From Galaxea fascicularis (taxonomy: Eukaryota; Cnidaria; Anthozoa; Scleractinia; Euphylliidae), in contig OX419346.1 in assembly GCA_948470475.1 (NCBI GenBank), positions 6,075,995 to 6,139,994 of the forward strand: a stretch of DNA of 64,000 bases. Reading direction: 5' to 3'. The notes beneath the pieces were generated by a model. That model ran no database searches and had not been told where the DNA came from. It was given only the letters and a program-made list of their open reading frames with translations. Of this stretch, positions 1-15,100 are shown piece by piece (the first letter of the stretch is position 1; each line of letters begins with the position of its first letter). Both the position numbers and the translations under genes were made by a program.

Positions 1-3000
1 TAACATGTATAACACAAATCTAGCTGATGATGACTTTTGAACTTGGGAAATGCCACCAAAGACCTTGAAGTAGCTAGATATCTTTATTTCAGATCTTACA
101 AATCGACCTATTGCCTTATACTGGCTTGTTTCTGTGTGCTTGCAGGTCTAGCATTTGTCTTTATATTGACTTGAAAGACACAGAATTTGACTTGAATTTT
201 GCTTATGAAAAATTTTGCTTTTCATTAAATTAACTGTTGTCGTTATGTTTTGGTAACGAAATGCTATCTTAAAACACTTAAATACGGTCTTTTAGAGGAC
301 TAGTGTTGATTCTCTGTTATAGGGTTGAAATATCTGTCTGGATTTGCAAAAAGGTACCTCCAGGATTTTTTAGCAACAGTCCCATTTCAGGCTTGTTCAG
401 TACTTGAGCAGTTTTTCTTTGTCCTTCTGTTTTTAGTACACAAAACCTCGTAACAAGCTGCAGTAGACAAAAAAACGTGTTTTTAGTGCTATTTACATCT
501 TTCTCCCCCTTCCCCCCCCCCCCCCCACCTCTCCCCTACATATCATTTCCCACAATTCTCTTTGTGTCATAAGTCACTAATTTGAAATCAGCGCGCGCGT
601 TAGAAGTTGTTTTCAGTGGTCGGTTAATTTTCTACATTTCTTTTTGGCCGCCTACAGTGAAGTTTTCCGGAAGGCATCATTAAGCCTTATGAAGGAACAA
701 TTCTTACGATTGGCAAGGTCTGCCGTCGTCCAATATGTTACCGTATTCCGTCTCATTTTGGCTAAACGGGTGAGACACCGATCTCGGGCTTGAGACGGAA
801 AGGCATCATATTGCGAGCTTTGCTGTGGGCGGTGACGAGTCTCTGGCCTGAAAAGGTAGTTTGTAGGAGTCAGATCTATTCGGCGAGAGCAAAATTAAAG
901 CTGATTTATGACCAGGCCAGAGACTTAGTTAAAATTTTTTGTCAATACCGCCCTCTAGTTGTCCGTTTGAAAACGAATGGGTACATCCGGGATCTTGAAT
1001 AAATCGACTGTGTCAGCAAAGTTTACATGTGATGATTTATGTGGAGAAAGCGAGAGTTCAGTATTGAGAGAGAGACAGTAATTTGATGATACTTTGCCCG
1101 TATCAAGTGTGGAAACATTGTGCCTGGTTTGGTTGTGGAGAGCTTTATCAGTGCCGCGAACGTGGATAATTGTGTGATTTCCTCAACTTGTTGACAGACG
1201 GATTTCAGGTATGTCGTGGTGCTCGTGTTATAAGAATAGTGTGTGCAAGCTTAAAAACGCTTCGTGAGTGTTTAGCTGAAGTGATTTTGTCTTAGACAAC
1301 CGATTCTGGGCTCAAGAACGGTAAATTCTGGATCTGTTTTAGTCGGGCATCTCGCTCTGAGCCTCATAGTTTGCGAGACTGAAAGTTCATAATTTCTGTG
1401 CTTTTAATAAATGTTGTTTATTTCATTACAAATCTGTCGCTTTTGCCAAGATCGACTTTTCGTCTGTTTCCAGCGATTAATTTGTCCATTTAAGCCCTAC
1501 CTAGCGACATTCAGCTGTATTTTATTCACCTCAAGGGTCAAATTGTTACAACGCGCTTGAAATTTCTGTAGGCACCTTTTTACAAATTCAGACAGATTTT
1601 TAACATGTATAACACAAATCTAGCTGATGATGACTTTTGAACTTGGGAAATGCCACCAAAGACCTTGAAGTAGCTAGATATCTTTATTTCAGATCTTACA
1701 AATCGACCTATTGCCTTATACTGGCTTGTTTCTGTGTGCTTGCAGGTCTAGCATTTGTCTTTATATTGACTTGAAAGACACAGAATTTGACTTGAATTTT
1801 GCTTATGAAAAATTTTGCTTTTCATTAAATTAACTGTTGTCGTTATGTTTTGGTAACGAAATGCTATCTTAAAACACTTAAATACGGTCTTTTAGAGGAC
1901 TAGTGTTGATTCTCTGTTATAGGGTTGAAATATCTGTCTGGATTTGCAAAAAGGTACCTCCAGGATTTTTTAGCAACAGTCCCATTTCAGGCTTGTTCAG
2001 TACTTGAGCAGTTTTTCTTTGTCCTTCTGTTTTTAGTACACAAAACCTCGTAACAAGCTGCAGTAGACAAAAAAACGTGTTTTTAGTGCTATTTACATCT
2101 TTCTCCCCCTTCCCCCCCCCCCCCCCACCTCTCCCCTACATATCATTTCCCACAATTCTCTTTGTGTCATAAGTCACTAATTTGAAATCAGCGCGCGCGT
2201 TAGAAGTTGTTTTCAGTGGTCGGTTAATTTTCTACATTTCTTTTTGGCCGCCTACAGTGAAGTTTTCCGGAAGGCATCATTAAGCCTTATGAAGGAACAA
2301 TTCTTACGATTGGCAAGGTCTGCCGTCGTCCAATATGTTACCGTATTCCGTCTCATTTTGGCTAAACGGGTGAGACACCGATCTCGGGCTTGAGACGGAA
2401 AGGCATCATATTGCGAGCTTTGCTGTGGGCGGTGACGAGTCTCTGGCCTGAAAAGGTAGTTTGTAGGAGTCAGATCTATTCGGCGAGAGCAAAATTAAAG
2501 CTGATTTATGACCAGGCCAGAGACTTAGTTAAAATTTTTTGTCAATACCGCCCTCTAGTTGTCCGTTTGAAAACGAATGGGTACATCCGGGATCTTGAAT
2601 AAATCGACTGTGTCAGCAAAGTTTACATGTGATGATTTATGTGGAGAAAGCGAGAGTTCAGTATTGAGAGAGAGACAGTAATTTGATGATACTTTGCCCG
2701 TATCAAGTGTGGAAACATTGTGCCTGGTTTGGTTGTGGAGAGCTTTATCAGTGCCGCGAACGTGGATAATTGTGTGATTTCCTCAACTTGTTGACAGACG
2801 GATTTCAGGTATGTCGTGGTGCTCGTGTTATAAGAATAGTGTGTGCAAGCTTAAAAACGCTTCGTGAGTGTTTAGCTGAAGTGATTTTGTCTTAGACAAC
2901 CGATTCTGGGCTCAAGAACGGTAAATTCTGGATCTGTTTTAGTCGGGCATTCGCTCTGAGCCTCATAGTTTGCGAGACTGAAAGTTCATAATTTCTGTGC

Positions 3001-3199
3001 TTTTAATAAATGTTGTTTATTTCATTACAAATCTGTCGCTTTTGCCAAGATCGACTTTTCGTCTGTTTCCAGCGATTAATTTGTCCATTTGAGCCCTACC
3101 TAGCGACATTCAGCTGTATTTTATTCACCTCAAGGGTCAAATTGTTACAACGCGCTTGAAATTTCTGTAGGCACCTTTTTACAAATTCAGACAGATTTT
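1..3199. repeat. Satellite 1 units 1-2, subfamily A
   Basis: The first two units share variants that the others lack: TTTATTTCAG rather than TTTACTTCAG in the spacer, ATTCTTACG rather than ATTCTCACG, and CGTCTCATTT rather than CGTCTGATTT. They also have a longer C tract interrupted by TT. Unit 2 has a 1-base deletion near 2950. They form the older or less homogenised edge of the array. Confidence 0.85.
332..1597. mobile_element. TIR-bounded segment inside satellite 1 unit (representative copy)
   Basis: The left end at 332-359 and the right end at 1570-1597 are inverted repeats matching at about 25 of 28 positions. The left core is ATTTGCAAAAAGGT; the right end reads ACCTTTTTACAAATTCAG. The outermost bases are ATCTGTCTG and CAGACAGAT. 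The segment is about 1266 bp and encodes nothing recognisable, so it looks like a non-autonomous DNA transposon. It recurs at the same offset in each unit. I cannot assign a superfamily: no clear target duplication is visible, because both flanks belong to the spacer. Confidence 0.6.
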
Positions 3200-6100
3200 T
3201 AACATGTATAACACAAATCTAGCTGATGATGACTTTTGAACTTGGGAAATGCCACCAAAGACCTTGAAGTAGCTAGATATCTTTACTTCAGATCTTACAA
3301 ATCGACCTATTGCCTTATACTGGCTTGTTTCTGTGTGCTTGCAGGTCTAGCATTTGTCTTTATATTGACTTGAAAGACACAGAATTTGACTTGAATTTTG
3401 CTTATGAAAAATTTTGCTTTTCATTAAATTAACTGTTGTCGTTATGTTTTGGTAACGAAATGCTATCTTAAAACACTTAAATACGGTCTTTTAGAGGACT
3501 AGTGTTGATTCTCTGTTATAGGGTTGAAATATCTGTCTGGATTTGCAAAAAGGTACCTCCAGGATTTTTTAGCAACAGTCCCATTTCAGGCTTGTTCAGT
3601 ACTTGAGCAGTTTTTCTTTGTCCTTCTGTTTTTAGTACACAAAACCTCGTAACAAGCTGCAGTAGACAAAAAAAACGTGTTTTTAATGCTATTTACATCT
3701 TTCTCCCCCTCCCCCCCCCCCCCCACCTCTCCCCTACATATCATTTCCCACAATTCTCTTTGTGTCATAAGTCACTAATTTGAAATCAGCGCGCGCGTTA
3801 GAAGTTGTTTTCAGTGGTCGGTTAATTTTCTACATTTCTTTTTGGCCGCCTACAGTGAAGTTTTCCGGAAGGCATCATTAAGCCTTATGAAGGAACAATT
3901 CTCACGATTGGCAAGGTCTGCCGTCGTCCAATATGTTACCGTATTCCGTCTGATTTTGGCTAAACGGGTGAGACACCGATCTCGGGCTTGAGACGGAAAG
4001 GCATCATATTGCGAGCTTTGCTGTGGGCGGTGACGAGTCTCTGGCCTGAAAAGGTAGTTTGTAGGAGTCAGATCTATTCGGCGAGAGCAAAATTAAAGCT
4101 GATTTATGACCAGGCCAGAGACTTAGTTAAAATTTTTTGTCAATACCGCCCTCTAGTTGTCCGTTTGAAAACGAATGGGTACATCCGGGATCTTGAATAA
4201 ATCGACTGTGTCAGCAAAGTTTACATGTGATGATTTATGTGGAGAAAGCGAGAGTTCAGTATTGAGAGAGAGACAGTAATTTGATGATACTTTGCCCGTA
4301 TCAAGTGTGGAAACATTGTGCCTGGTTTGGTTGTGGAGAGCTTTATCAGTGCCGCGAACGTGGATAATTGTGTGATTTCCTCAACTTGTTGACAGACGGA
4401 TTTCAGGTATGTCGTGGTGCTCGTGTTATAAGAATAGTGTGTGCAAGCTTAAAAACGCTTCGTGAGTGTTTAGCTGAAGTGATTTTGTCTTAGACAACCG
4501 ATTCTGGGCTCAAGAACGGTAAATTCTGGATCTGTTTTAGTCGGGCATCTCGCTCTGAGCCTCATAGTTTGCGAGACTGAAAGTTCATAATTTCTGTGCT
4601 TTTAATAAATGTTGTTTATTTCATTACAAATCTGTCGCTTTTGCCAAGATCGACTTTTCGTCTGTTTCCAGCGATTAATTTGTCCATTTGAGCCCTACCT
4701 AGCGACATTCAGCTGTATTTTATTCACCTCAAGGGTCAAATTGTTACAACGCGCTTGAAATTTCTGTAGGCACCTTTTTACAAATTCAGACAGATTTTTA
4801 ACATGTATAACACAAATCTAGCTGATGATGACTTTTGAACTTGGGAAATGCCACCAAAGACCTTGAAGTAGCTAGATATCTTTACTTCAGATCTTACAAA
4901 TCGACCTATTGCCTTATACTGGCTTGTTTCTGTGTGCTTGCAGGTCTAGCATTTGTCTTTATATTGACTTGAAAGACACAGAATTTGACTTGAATTTTGC
5001 TTATGAAAAATTTTGCTTTTCATTAAATTAACTGTTGTCGTTATGTTTTGGTAACGAAATGCTATCTTAAAACACTTAAATACGGTCTTTTAGAGGACTA
5101 GTGTTGATTCTCTGTTATAGGGTTGAAATATCTGTCTGGATTTGCAAAAAGGTACCTCCAGGATTTTTTAGCAACAGTCCCATTTCAGGCTTGTTCAGTA
5201 CTTGAGCAGTTTTTCTTTGTCCTTCTGTTTTTAGTACACAAAACCTCGTAACAAGCTGCAGTAGACAAAAAAAACGTGTTTTTAATGCTATTTACATCTT
5301 TCTCCCCCTCCCCCCCCCCCCCCACCTCTCCCCTACATATCATTTCCCACAATTCTCTTTGTGTCATAAGTCACTAATTTGAAATCAGCGCGCGCGTTAG
5401 AAGTTGTTTTCAGTGGTCGGTTAATTTTCTACATTTCTTTTTGGCCGCCTACAGTGAAGTTTTCCGGAAGGCATCATTAAGCCTTATGAAGGAACAATTC
5501 TCACGATTGGCAAGGTCTGCCGTCGTCCAATATGTTACCGTATTCCGTCTGATTTTGGCTAAACGGGTGAGACACCGATCTCGGGCTTGAGACGGAAAGG
5601 CATCATATTGCGAGCTTTGCTGTGGGCGGTGACGAGTCTCTGGCCTGAAAAGGTAGTTTGTAGGAGTCAGATCTATTCGGCGAGAGCAAAATTAAAGCTG
5701 ATTTATGACCAGGCCAGAGACTTAGTTAAAATTTTTTGTCAATACCGCCCTCTAGTTGTCCGTTTGAAAACGAATGGGTACATCCGGGATCTTGAATAAA
5801 TCGACTGTGTCAGCAAAGTTTACATGTGATGATTTATGTGGAGAAAGCGAGAGTTCAGTATTGAGAGAGAGACAGTAATTTGATGATACTTTGCCCGTAT
5901 CAAGTGTGGAAACATTGTGCCTGGTTTGGTTGTGGAGAGCTTTATCAGTGCCGCGAACGTGGATAATTGTGTGATTTCCTCAACTTGTTGACAGACGGAT
6001 TTCAGGTATGTCGTGGTGCTCGTGTTATAAGAATAGTGTGTGCAAGCTTAAAAACGCTTCGTGAGTGTTTAGCTGAAGTGATTTTGTCTTAGACAACCGA

Positions 6101-9100
6101 TTCTGGGCTCAAGAACGGTAAATTCTGGATCTGTTTTAGTCGGGCATCTCGCTCTGAGCCTCATAGTTTGCGAGACTGAAAGTTCATAATTTCTGTGCTT
6201 TTAATAAATGTTGTTTATTTCATTACAAATCTGTCGCTTTTGCCAAGATCGACTTTTCGTCTGTTTCCAGCGATTAATTTGTCCATTTGAGCCCTACCTA
6301 GCGACATTCAGCTGTATTTTATTCACCTCAAGGGTCAAATTGTTACAACGCGCTTGAAATTTCTGTAGGCACCTTTTTACAAATTCAGACAGATTTTTAA
6401 CATGTATAACACAAATCTAGCTGATGATGACTTTTGAACTTGGGAAATGCCACCAAAGACCTTGAAGTAGCTAGATATCTTTACTTCAGATCTTACAAAT
6501 CGACCTATTGCCTTATACTGGCTTGTTTCTGTGTGCTTGCAGGTCTAGCATTTGTCTTTATATTGACTTGAAAGACACAGAATTTGACTTGAATTTTGCT
6601 TATGAAAAATTTTGCTTTTCATTAAATTAACTGTTGTCGTTATGTTTTGGTAACGAAATGCTATCTTAAAACACTTAAATACGGTCTTTTAGAGGACTAG
6701 TGTTGATTCTCTGTTATAGGGTTGAAATATCTGTCTGGATTTGCAAAAAGGTACCTCCAGGATTTTTTAGCAACAGTCCCATTTCAGGCTTGTTCAGTAC
6801 TTGAGCAGTTTTTCTTTGTCCTTCTGTTTTTAGTACACAAAACCTCGTAACAAGCTGCAGTAGACAAAAAAAACGTGTTTTTAATGCTATTTACATCTTT
6901 CTCCCCCTCCCCCCCCCCCCCCACCTCTCCCCTACATATCATTTCCCACAATTCTCTTTGTGTCATAAGTCACTAATTTGAAATCAGCGCGCGCGTTAGA
7001 AGTTGTTTTCAGTGGTCGGTTAATTTTCTACATTTCTTTTTGGCCGCCTACAGTGAAGTTTTCCGGAAGGCATCATTAAGCCTTATGAAGGAACAATTCT
7101 CACGATTGGCAAGGTCTGCCGTCGTCCAATATGTTACCGTATTCCGTCTGATTTTGGCTAAACGGGTGAGACACCGATCTCGGGCTTGAGACGGAAAGGC
7201 ATCATATTGCGAGCTTTGCTGTGGGCGGTGACGAGTCTCTGGCCTGAAAAGGTAGTTTGTAGGAGTCAGATCTATTCGGCGAGAGCAAAATTAAAGCTGA
7301 TTTATGACCAGGCCAGAGACTTAGTTAAAATTTTTTGTCAATACCGCCCTCTAGTTGTCCGTTTGAAAACGAATGGGTACATCCGGGATCTTGAATAAAT
7401 CGACTGTGTCAGCAAAGTTTACATGTGATGATTTATGTGGAGAAAGCGAGAGTTCAGTATTGAGAGAGAGACAGTAATTTGATGATACTTTGCCCGTATC
7501 AAGTGTGGAAACATTGTGCCTGGTTTGGTTGTGGAGAGCTTTATCAGTGCCGCGAACGTGGATAATTGTGTGATTTCCTCAACTTGTTGACAGACGGATT
7601 TCAGGTATGTCGTGGTGCTCGTGTTATAAGAATAGTGTGTGCAAGCTTAAAAACGCTTCGTGAGTGTTTAGCTGAAGTGATTTTGTCTTAGACAACCGAT
7701 TCTGGGCTCAAGAACGGTAAATTCTGGATCTGTTTTAGTCGGGCATCTCGCTCTGAGCCTCATAGTTTGCGAGACTGAAAGTTCATAATTTCTGTGCTTT
7801 TAATAAATGTTGTTTATTTCATTACAAATCTGTCGCTTTTGCCAAGATCGACTTTTCGTCTGTTTCCAGCGATTAATTTGTCCATTTGAGCCCTACCTAG
7901 CGACATTCAGCTGTATTTTATTCACCTCAAGGGTCAAATTGTTACAACGCGCTTGAAATTTCTGTAGGCACCTTTTTACAAATTCAGACAGATTTTTAAC
8001 ATGTATAACACAAATCTAGCTGATGATGACTTTTGAACTTGGGAAATGCCACCAAAGACCTTGAAGTAGCTAGATATCTTTACTTCAGATCTTACAAATC
8101 GACCTATTGCCTTATACTGGCTTGTTTCTGTGTGCTTGCAGGTCTAGCATTTGTCTTTATATTGACTTGAAAGACACAGAATTTGACTTGAATTTTGCTT
8201 ATGAAAAATTTTGCTTTTCATTAAATTAACTGTTGTCGTTATGTTTTGGTAACGAAATGCTATCTTAAAACACTTAAATACGGTCTTTTAGAGGACTAGT
8301 GTTGATTCTCTGTTATAGGGTTGAAATATCTGTCTGGATTTGCAAAAAGGTACCTCCAGGATTTTTTAGCAACAGTCCCATTTCAGGCTTGTTCAGTACT
8401 TGAGCAGTTTTTCTTTGTCCTTCTGTTTTTAGTACACAAAACCTCGTAACAAGCTGCAGTAGACAAAAAAAACGTGTTTTTAATGCTATTTACATCTTTC
8501 TCCCCCTCCCCCCCCCCCCCCACCTCTCCCCTACATATCATTTCCCACAATTCTCTTTGTGTCATAAGTCACTAATTTGAAATCAGCGCGCGCGTTAGAA
8601 GTTGTTTTCAGTGGTCGGTTAATTTTCTACATTTCTTTTTGGCCGCCTACAGTGAAGTTTTCCGGAAGGCATCATTAAGCCTTATGAAGGAACAATTCTC
8701 ACGATTGGCAAGGTCTGCCGTCGTCCAATATGTTACCGTATTCCGTCTGATTTTGGCTAAACGGGTGAGACACCGATCTCGGGCTTGAGACGGAAAGGCA
8801 TCATATTGCGAGCTTTGCTGTGGGCGGTGACGAGTCTCTGGCCTGAAAAGGTAGTTTGTAGGAGTCAGATCTATTCGGCGAGAGCAAAATTAAAGCTGAT
8901 TTATGACCAGGCCAGAGACTTAGTTAAAATTTTTTGTCAATACCGCCCTCTAGTTGTCCGTTTGAAAACGAATGGGTACATCCGGGATCTTGAATAAATC
9001 GACTGTGTCAGCAAAGTTTACATGTGATGATTTATGTGGAGAAAGCGAGAGTTCAGTATTGAGAGAGAGACAGTAATTTGATGATACTTTGCCCGTATCA

Positions 9101-12100
9101 AGTGTGGAAACATTGTGCCTGGTTTGGTTGTGGAGAGCTTTATCAGTGCCGCGAACGTGGATAATTGTGTGATTTCCTCAACTTGTTGACAGACGGATTT
9201 CAGGTATGTCGTGGTGCTCGTGTTATAAGAATAGTGTGTGCAAGCTTAAAAACGCTTCGTGAGTGTTTAGCTGAAGTGATTTTGTCTTAGACAACCGATT
9301 CTGGGCTCAAGAACGGTAAATTCTGGATCTGTTTTAGTCGGGCATCTCGCTCTGAGCCTCATAGTTTGCGAGACTGAAAGTTCATAATTTCTGTGCTTTT
9401 AATAAATGTTGTTTATTTCATTACAAATCTGTCGCTTTTGCCAAGATCGACTTTTCGTCTGTTTCCAGCGATTAATTTGTCCATTTGAGCCCTACCTAGC
9501 GACATTCAGCTGTATTTTATTCACCTCAAGGGTCAAATTGTTACAACGCGCTTGAAATTTCTGTAGGCACCTTTTTACAAATTCAGACAGATTTTTAACA
9601 TGTATAACACAAATCTAGCTGATGATGACTTTTGAACTTGGGAAATGCCACCAAAGACCTTGAAGTAGCTAGATATCTTTACTTCAGATCTTACAAATCG
9701 ACCTATTGCCTTATACTGGCTTGTTTCTGTGTGCTTGCAGGTCTAGCATTTGTCTTTATATTGACTTGAAAGACACAGAATTTGACTTGAATTTTGCTTA
9801 TGAAAAATTTTGCTTTTCATTAAATTAACTGTTGTCGTTATGTTTTGGTAACGAAATGCTATCTTAAAACACTTAAATACGGTCTTTTAGAGGACTAGTG
9901 TTGATTCTCTGTTATAGGGTTGAAATATCTGTCTGGATTTGCAAAAAGGTACCTCCAGGATTTTTTAGCAACAGTCCCATTTCAGGCTTGTTCAGTACTT
10001 GAGCAGTTTTTCTTTGTCCTTCTGTTTTTAGTACACAAAACCTCGTAACAAGCTGCAGTAGACAAAAAAAACGTGTTTTTAATGCTATTTACATCTTTCT
10101 CCCCCTCCCCCCCCCCCCCCACCTCTCCCCTACATATCATTTCCCACAATTCTCTTTGTGTCATAAGTCACTAATTTGAAATCAGCGCGCGCGTTAGAAG
10201 TTGTTTTCAGTGGTCGGTTAATTTTCTACATTTCTTTTTGGCCGCCTACAGTGAAGTTTTCCGGAAGGCATCATTAAGCCTTATGAAGGAACAATTCTCA
10301 CGATTGGCAAGGTCTGCCGTCGTCCAATATGTTACCGTATTCCGTCTGATTTTGGCTAAACGGGTGAGACACCGATCTCGGGCTTGAGACGGAAAGGCAT
10401 CATATTGCGAGCTTTGCTGTGGGCGGTGACGAGTCTCTGGCCTGAAAAGGTAGTTTGTAGGAGTCAGATCTATTCGGCGAGAGCAAAATTAAAGCTGATT
10501 TATGACCAGGCCAGAGACTTAGTTAAAATTTTTTGTCAATACCGCCCTCTAGTTGTCCGTTTGAAAACGAATGGGTACATCCGGGATCTTGAATAAATCG
10601 ACTGTGTCAGCAAAGTTTACATGTGATGATTTATGTGGAGAAAGCGAGAGTTCAGTATTGAGAGAGAGACAGTAATTTGATGATACTTTGCCCGTATCAA
10701 GTGTGGAAACATTGTGCCTGGTTTGGTTGTGGAGAGCTTTATCAGTGCCGCGAACGTGGATAATTGTGTGATTTCCTCAACTTGTTGACAGACGGATTTC
10801 AGGTATGTCGTGGTGCTCGTGTTATAAGAATAGTGTGTGCAAGCTTAAAAACGCTTCGTGAGTGTTTAGCTGAAGTGATTTTGTCTTAGACAACCGATTC
10901 TGGGCTCAAGAACGGTAAATTCTGGATCTGTTTTAGTCGGGCATCTCGCTCTGAGCCTCATAGTTTGCGAGACTGAAAGTTCATAATTTCTGTGCTTTTA
11001 ATAAATGTTGTTTATTTCATTACAAATCTGTCGCTTTTGCCAAGATCGACTTTTCGTCTGTTTCCAGCGATTAATTTGTCCATTTGAGCCCTACCTAGCG
11101 ACATTCAGCTGTATTTTATTCACCTCAAGGGTCAAATTGTTACAACGCGCTTGAAATTTCTGTAGGCACCTTTTTACAAATTCAGACAGATTTTTAACAT
11201 GTATAACACAAATCTAGCTGATGATGACTTTTGAACTTGGGAAATGCCACCAAAGACCTTGAAGTAGCTAGATATCTTTACTTCAGATCTTACAAATCGA
11301 CCTATTGCCTTATACTGGCTTGTTTCTGTGTGCTTGCAGGTCTAGCATTTGTCTTTATATTGACTTGAAAGACACAGAATTTGACTTGAATTTTGCTTAT
11401 GAAAAATTTTGCTTTTCATTAAATTAACTGTTGTCGTTATGTTTTGGTAACGAAATGCTATCTTAAAACACTTAAATACGGTCTTTTAGAGGACTAGTGT
11501 TGATTCTCTGTTATAGGGTTGAAATATCTGTCTGGATTTGCAAAAAGGTACCTCCAGGATTTTTTAGCAACAGTCCCATTTCAGGCTTGTTCAGTACTTG
11601 AGCAGTTTTTCTTTGTCCTTCTGTTTTTAGTACACAAAACCTCGTAACAAGCTGCAGTAGACAAAAAAAACGTGTTTTTAATGCTATTTACATCTTTCTC
11701 CCCCTCCCCCCCCCCCCCCACCTCTCCCCTACATATCATTTCCCACAATTCTCTTTGTGTCATAAGTCACTAATTTGAAATCAGCGCGCGCGTTAGAAGT
11801 TGTTTTCAGTGGTCGGTTAATTTTCTACATTTCTTTTTGGCCGCCTACAGTGAAGTTTTCCGGAAGGCATCATTAAGCCTTATGAAGGAACAATTCTCAC
11901 GATTGGCAAGGTCTGCCGTCGTCCAATATGTTACCGTATTCCGTCTGATTTTGGCTAAACGGGTGAGACACCGATCTCGGGCTTGAGACGGAAAGGCATC
12001 ATATTGCGAGCTTTGCTGTGGGCGGTGACGAGTCTCTGGCCTGAAAAGGTAGTTTGTAGGAGTCAGATCTATTCGGCGAGAGCAAAATTAAAGCTGATTT

Positions 12101-15100
12101 ATGACCAGGCCAGAGACTTAGTTAAAATTTTTTGTCAATACCGCCCTCTAGTTGTCCGTTTGAAAACGAATGGGTACATCCGGGATCTTGAATAAATCGA
12201 CTGTGTCAGCAAAGTTTACATGTGATGATTTATGTGGAGAAAGCGAGAGTTCAGTATTGAGAGAGAGACAGTAATTTGATGATACTTTGCCCGTATCAAG
12301 TGTGGAAACATTGTGCCTGGTTTGGTTGTGGAGAGCTTTATCAGTGCCGCGAACGTGGATAATTGTGTGATTTCCTCAACTTGTTGACAGACGGATTTCA
12401 GGTATGTCGTGGTGCTCGTGTTATAAGAATAGTGTGTGCAAGCTTAAAAACGCTTCGTGAGTGTTTAGCTGAAGTGATTTTGTCTTAGACAACCGATTCT
12501 GGGCTCAAGAACGGTAAATTCTGGATCTGTTTTAGTCGGGCATCTCGCTCTGAGCCTCATAGTTTGCGAGACTGAAAGTTCATAATTTCTGTGCTTTTAA
12601 TAAATGTTGTTTATTTCATTACAAATCTGTCGCTTTTGCCAAGATCGACTTTTCGTCTGTTTCCAGCGATTAATTTGTCCATTTGAGCCCTACCTAGCGA
12701 CATTCAGCTGTATTTTATTCACCTCAAGGGTCAAATTGTTACAACGCGCTTGAAATTTCTGTAGGCACCTTTTTACAAATTCAGACAGATTTTTAACATG
12801 TATAACACAAATCTAGCTGATGATGACTTTTGAACTTGGGAAATGCCACCAAAGACCTTGAAGTAGCTAGATATCTTTACTTCAGATCTTACAAATCGAC
12901 CTATTGCCTTATACTGGCTTGTTTCTGTGTGCTTGCAGGTCTAGCATTTGTCTTTATATTGACTTGAAAGACACAGAATTTGACTTGAATTTTGCTTATG
13001 AAAAATTTTGCTTTTCATTAAATTAACTGTTGTCGTTATGTTTTGGTAACGAAATGCTATCTTAAAACACTTAAATACGGTCTTTTAGAGGACTAGTGTT
13101 GATTCTCTGTTATAGGGTTGAAATATCTGTCTGGATTTGCAAAAAGGTACCTCCAGGATTTTTTAGCAACAGTCCCATTTCAGGCTTGTTCAGTACTTGA
13201 GCAGTTTTTCTTTGTCCTTCTGTTTTTAGTACACAAAACCTCGTAACAAGCTGCAGTAGACAAAAAAAACGTGTTTTTAATGCTATTTACATCTTTCTCC
13301 CCCTCCCCCCCCCCCCCCACCTCTCCCCTACATATCATTTCCCACAATTCTCTTTGTGTCATAAGTCACTAATTTGAAATCAGCGCGCGCGTTAGAAGTT
13401 GTTTTCAGTGGTCGGTTAATTTTCTACATTTCTTTTTGGCCGCCTACAGTGAAGTTTTCCGGAAGGCATCATTAAGCCTTATGAAGGAACAATTCTCACG
13501 ATTGGCAAGGTCTGCCGTCGTCCAATATGTTACCGTATTCCGTCTGATTTTGGCTAAACGGGTGAGACACCGATCTCGGGCTTGAGACGGAAAGGCATCA
13601 TATTGCGAGCTTTGCTGTGGGCGGTGACGAGTCTCTGGCCTGAAAAGGTAGTTTGTAGGAGTCAGATCTATTCGGCGAGAGCAAAATTAAAGCTGATTTA
13701 TGACCAGGCCAGAGACTTAGTTAAAATTTTTTGTCAATACCGCCCTCTAGTTGTCCGTTTGAAAACGAATGGGTACATCCGGGATCTTGAATAAATCGAC
13801 TGTGTCAGCAAAGTTTACATGTGATGATTTATGTGGAGAAAGCGAGAGTTCAGTATTGAGAGAGAGACAGTAATTTGATGATACTTTGCCCGTATCAAGT
13901 GTGGAAACATTGTGCCTGGTTTGGTTGTGGAGAGCTTTATCAGTGCCGCGAACGTGGATAATTGTGTGATTTCCTCAACTTGTTGACAGACGGATTTCAG
14001 GTATGTCGTGGTGCTCGTGTTATAAGAATAGTGTGTGCAAGCTTAAAAACGCTTCGTGAGTGTTTAGCTGAAGTGATTTTGTCTTAGACAACCGATTCTG
14101 GGCTCAAGAACGGTAAATTCTGGATCTGTTTTAGTCGGGCATCTCGCTCTGAGCCTCATAGTTTGCGAGACTGAAAGTTCATAATTTCTGTGCTTTTAAT
14201 AAATGTTGTTTATTTCATTACAAATCTGTCGCTTTTGCCAAGATCGACTTTTCGTCTGTTTCCAGCGATTAATTTGTCCATTTGAGCCCTACCTAGCGAC
14301 ATTCAGCTGTATTTTATTCACCTCAAGGGTCAAATTGTTACAACGCGCTTGAAATTTCTGTAGGCACCTTTTTACAAATTCAGACAGATTTTTAACATGT
14401 ATAACACAAATCTAGCTGATGATGACTTTTGAACTTGGGAAATGCCACCAAAGACCTTGAAGTAGCTAGATATCTTTACTTCAGATCTTACAAATCGACC
14501 TATTGCCTTATACTGGCTTGTTTCTGTGTGCTTGCAGGTCTAGCATTTGTCTTTATATTGACTTGAAAGACACAGAATTTGACTTGAATTTTGCTTATGA
14601 AAAATTTTGCTTTTCATTAAATTAACTGTTGTCGTTATGTTTTGGTAACGAAATGCTATCTTAAAACACTTAAATACGGTCTTTTAGAGGACTAGTGTTG
14701 ATTCTCTGTTATAGGGTTGAAATATCTGTCTGGATTTGCAAAAAGGTACCTCCAGGATTTTTTAGCAACAGTCCCATTTCAGGCTTGTTCAGTACTTGAG
14801 CAGTTTTTCTTTGTCCTTCTGTTTTTAGTACACAAAACCTCGTAACAAGCTGCAGTAGACAAAAAAAACGTGTTTTTAATGCTATTTACATCTTTCTCCC
14901 CCTCCCCCCCCCCCCCCACCTCTCCCCTACATATCATTTCCCACAATTCTCTTTGTGTCATAAGTCACTAATTTGAAATCAGCGCGCGCGTTAGAAGTTG
15001 TTTTCAGTGGTCGGTTAATTTTCTACATTTCTTTTTGGCCGCCTACAGTGAAGTTTTCCGGAAGGCATCATTAAGCCTTATGAAGGAACAATTCTCACGA

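Noticed and set aside
790..1002. 70-codon plus-strand frame repeated in every satellite 1 unit
   Set aside because: It begins with TTG rather than ATG, has no recognisable motif, and is conserved only because the units are homogenised. An ATG frame at 689 ends after 34 codons in another frame.
3586..3768. 60-codon minus-strand frame repeated in satellite 1
   Set aside because: It exists only where the C-homopolymer length keeps the frame open (absent in units 1-2 and in unit 15), so it is a by-product.
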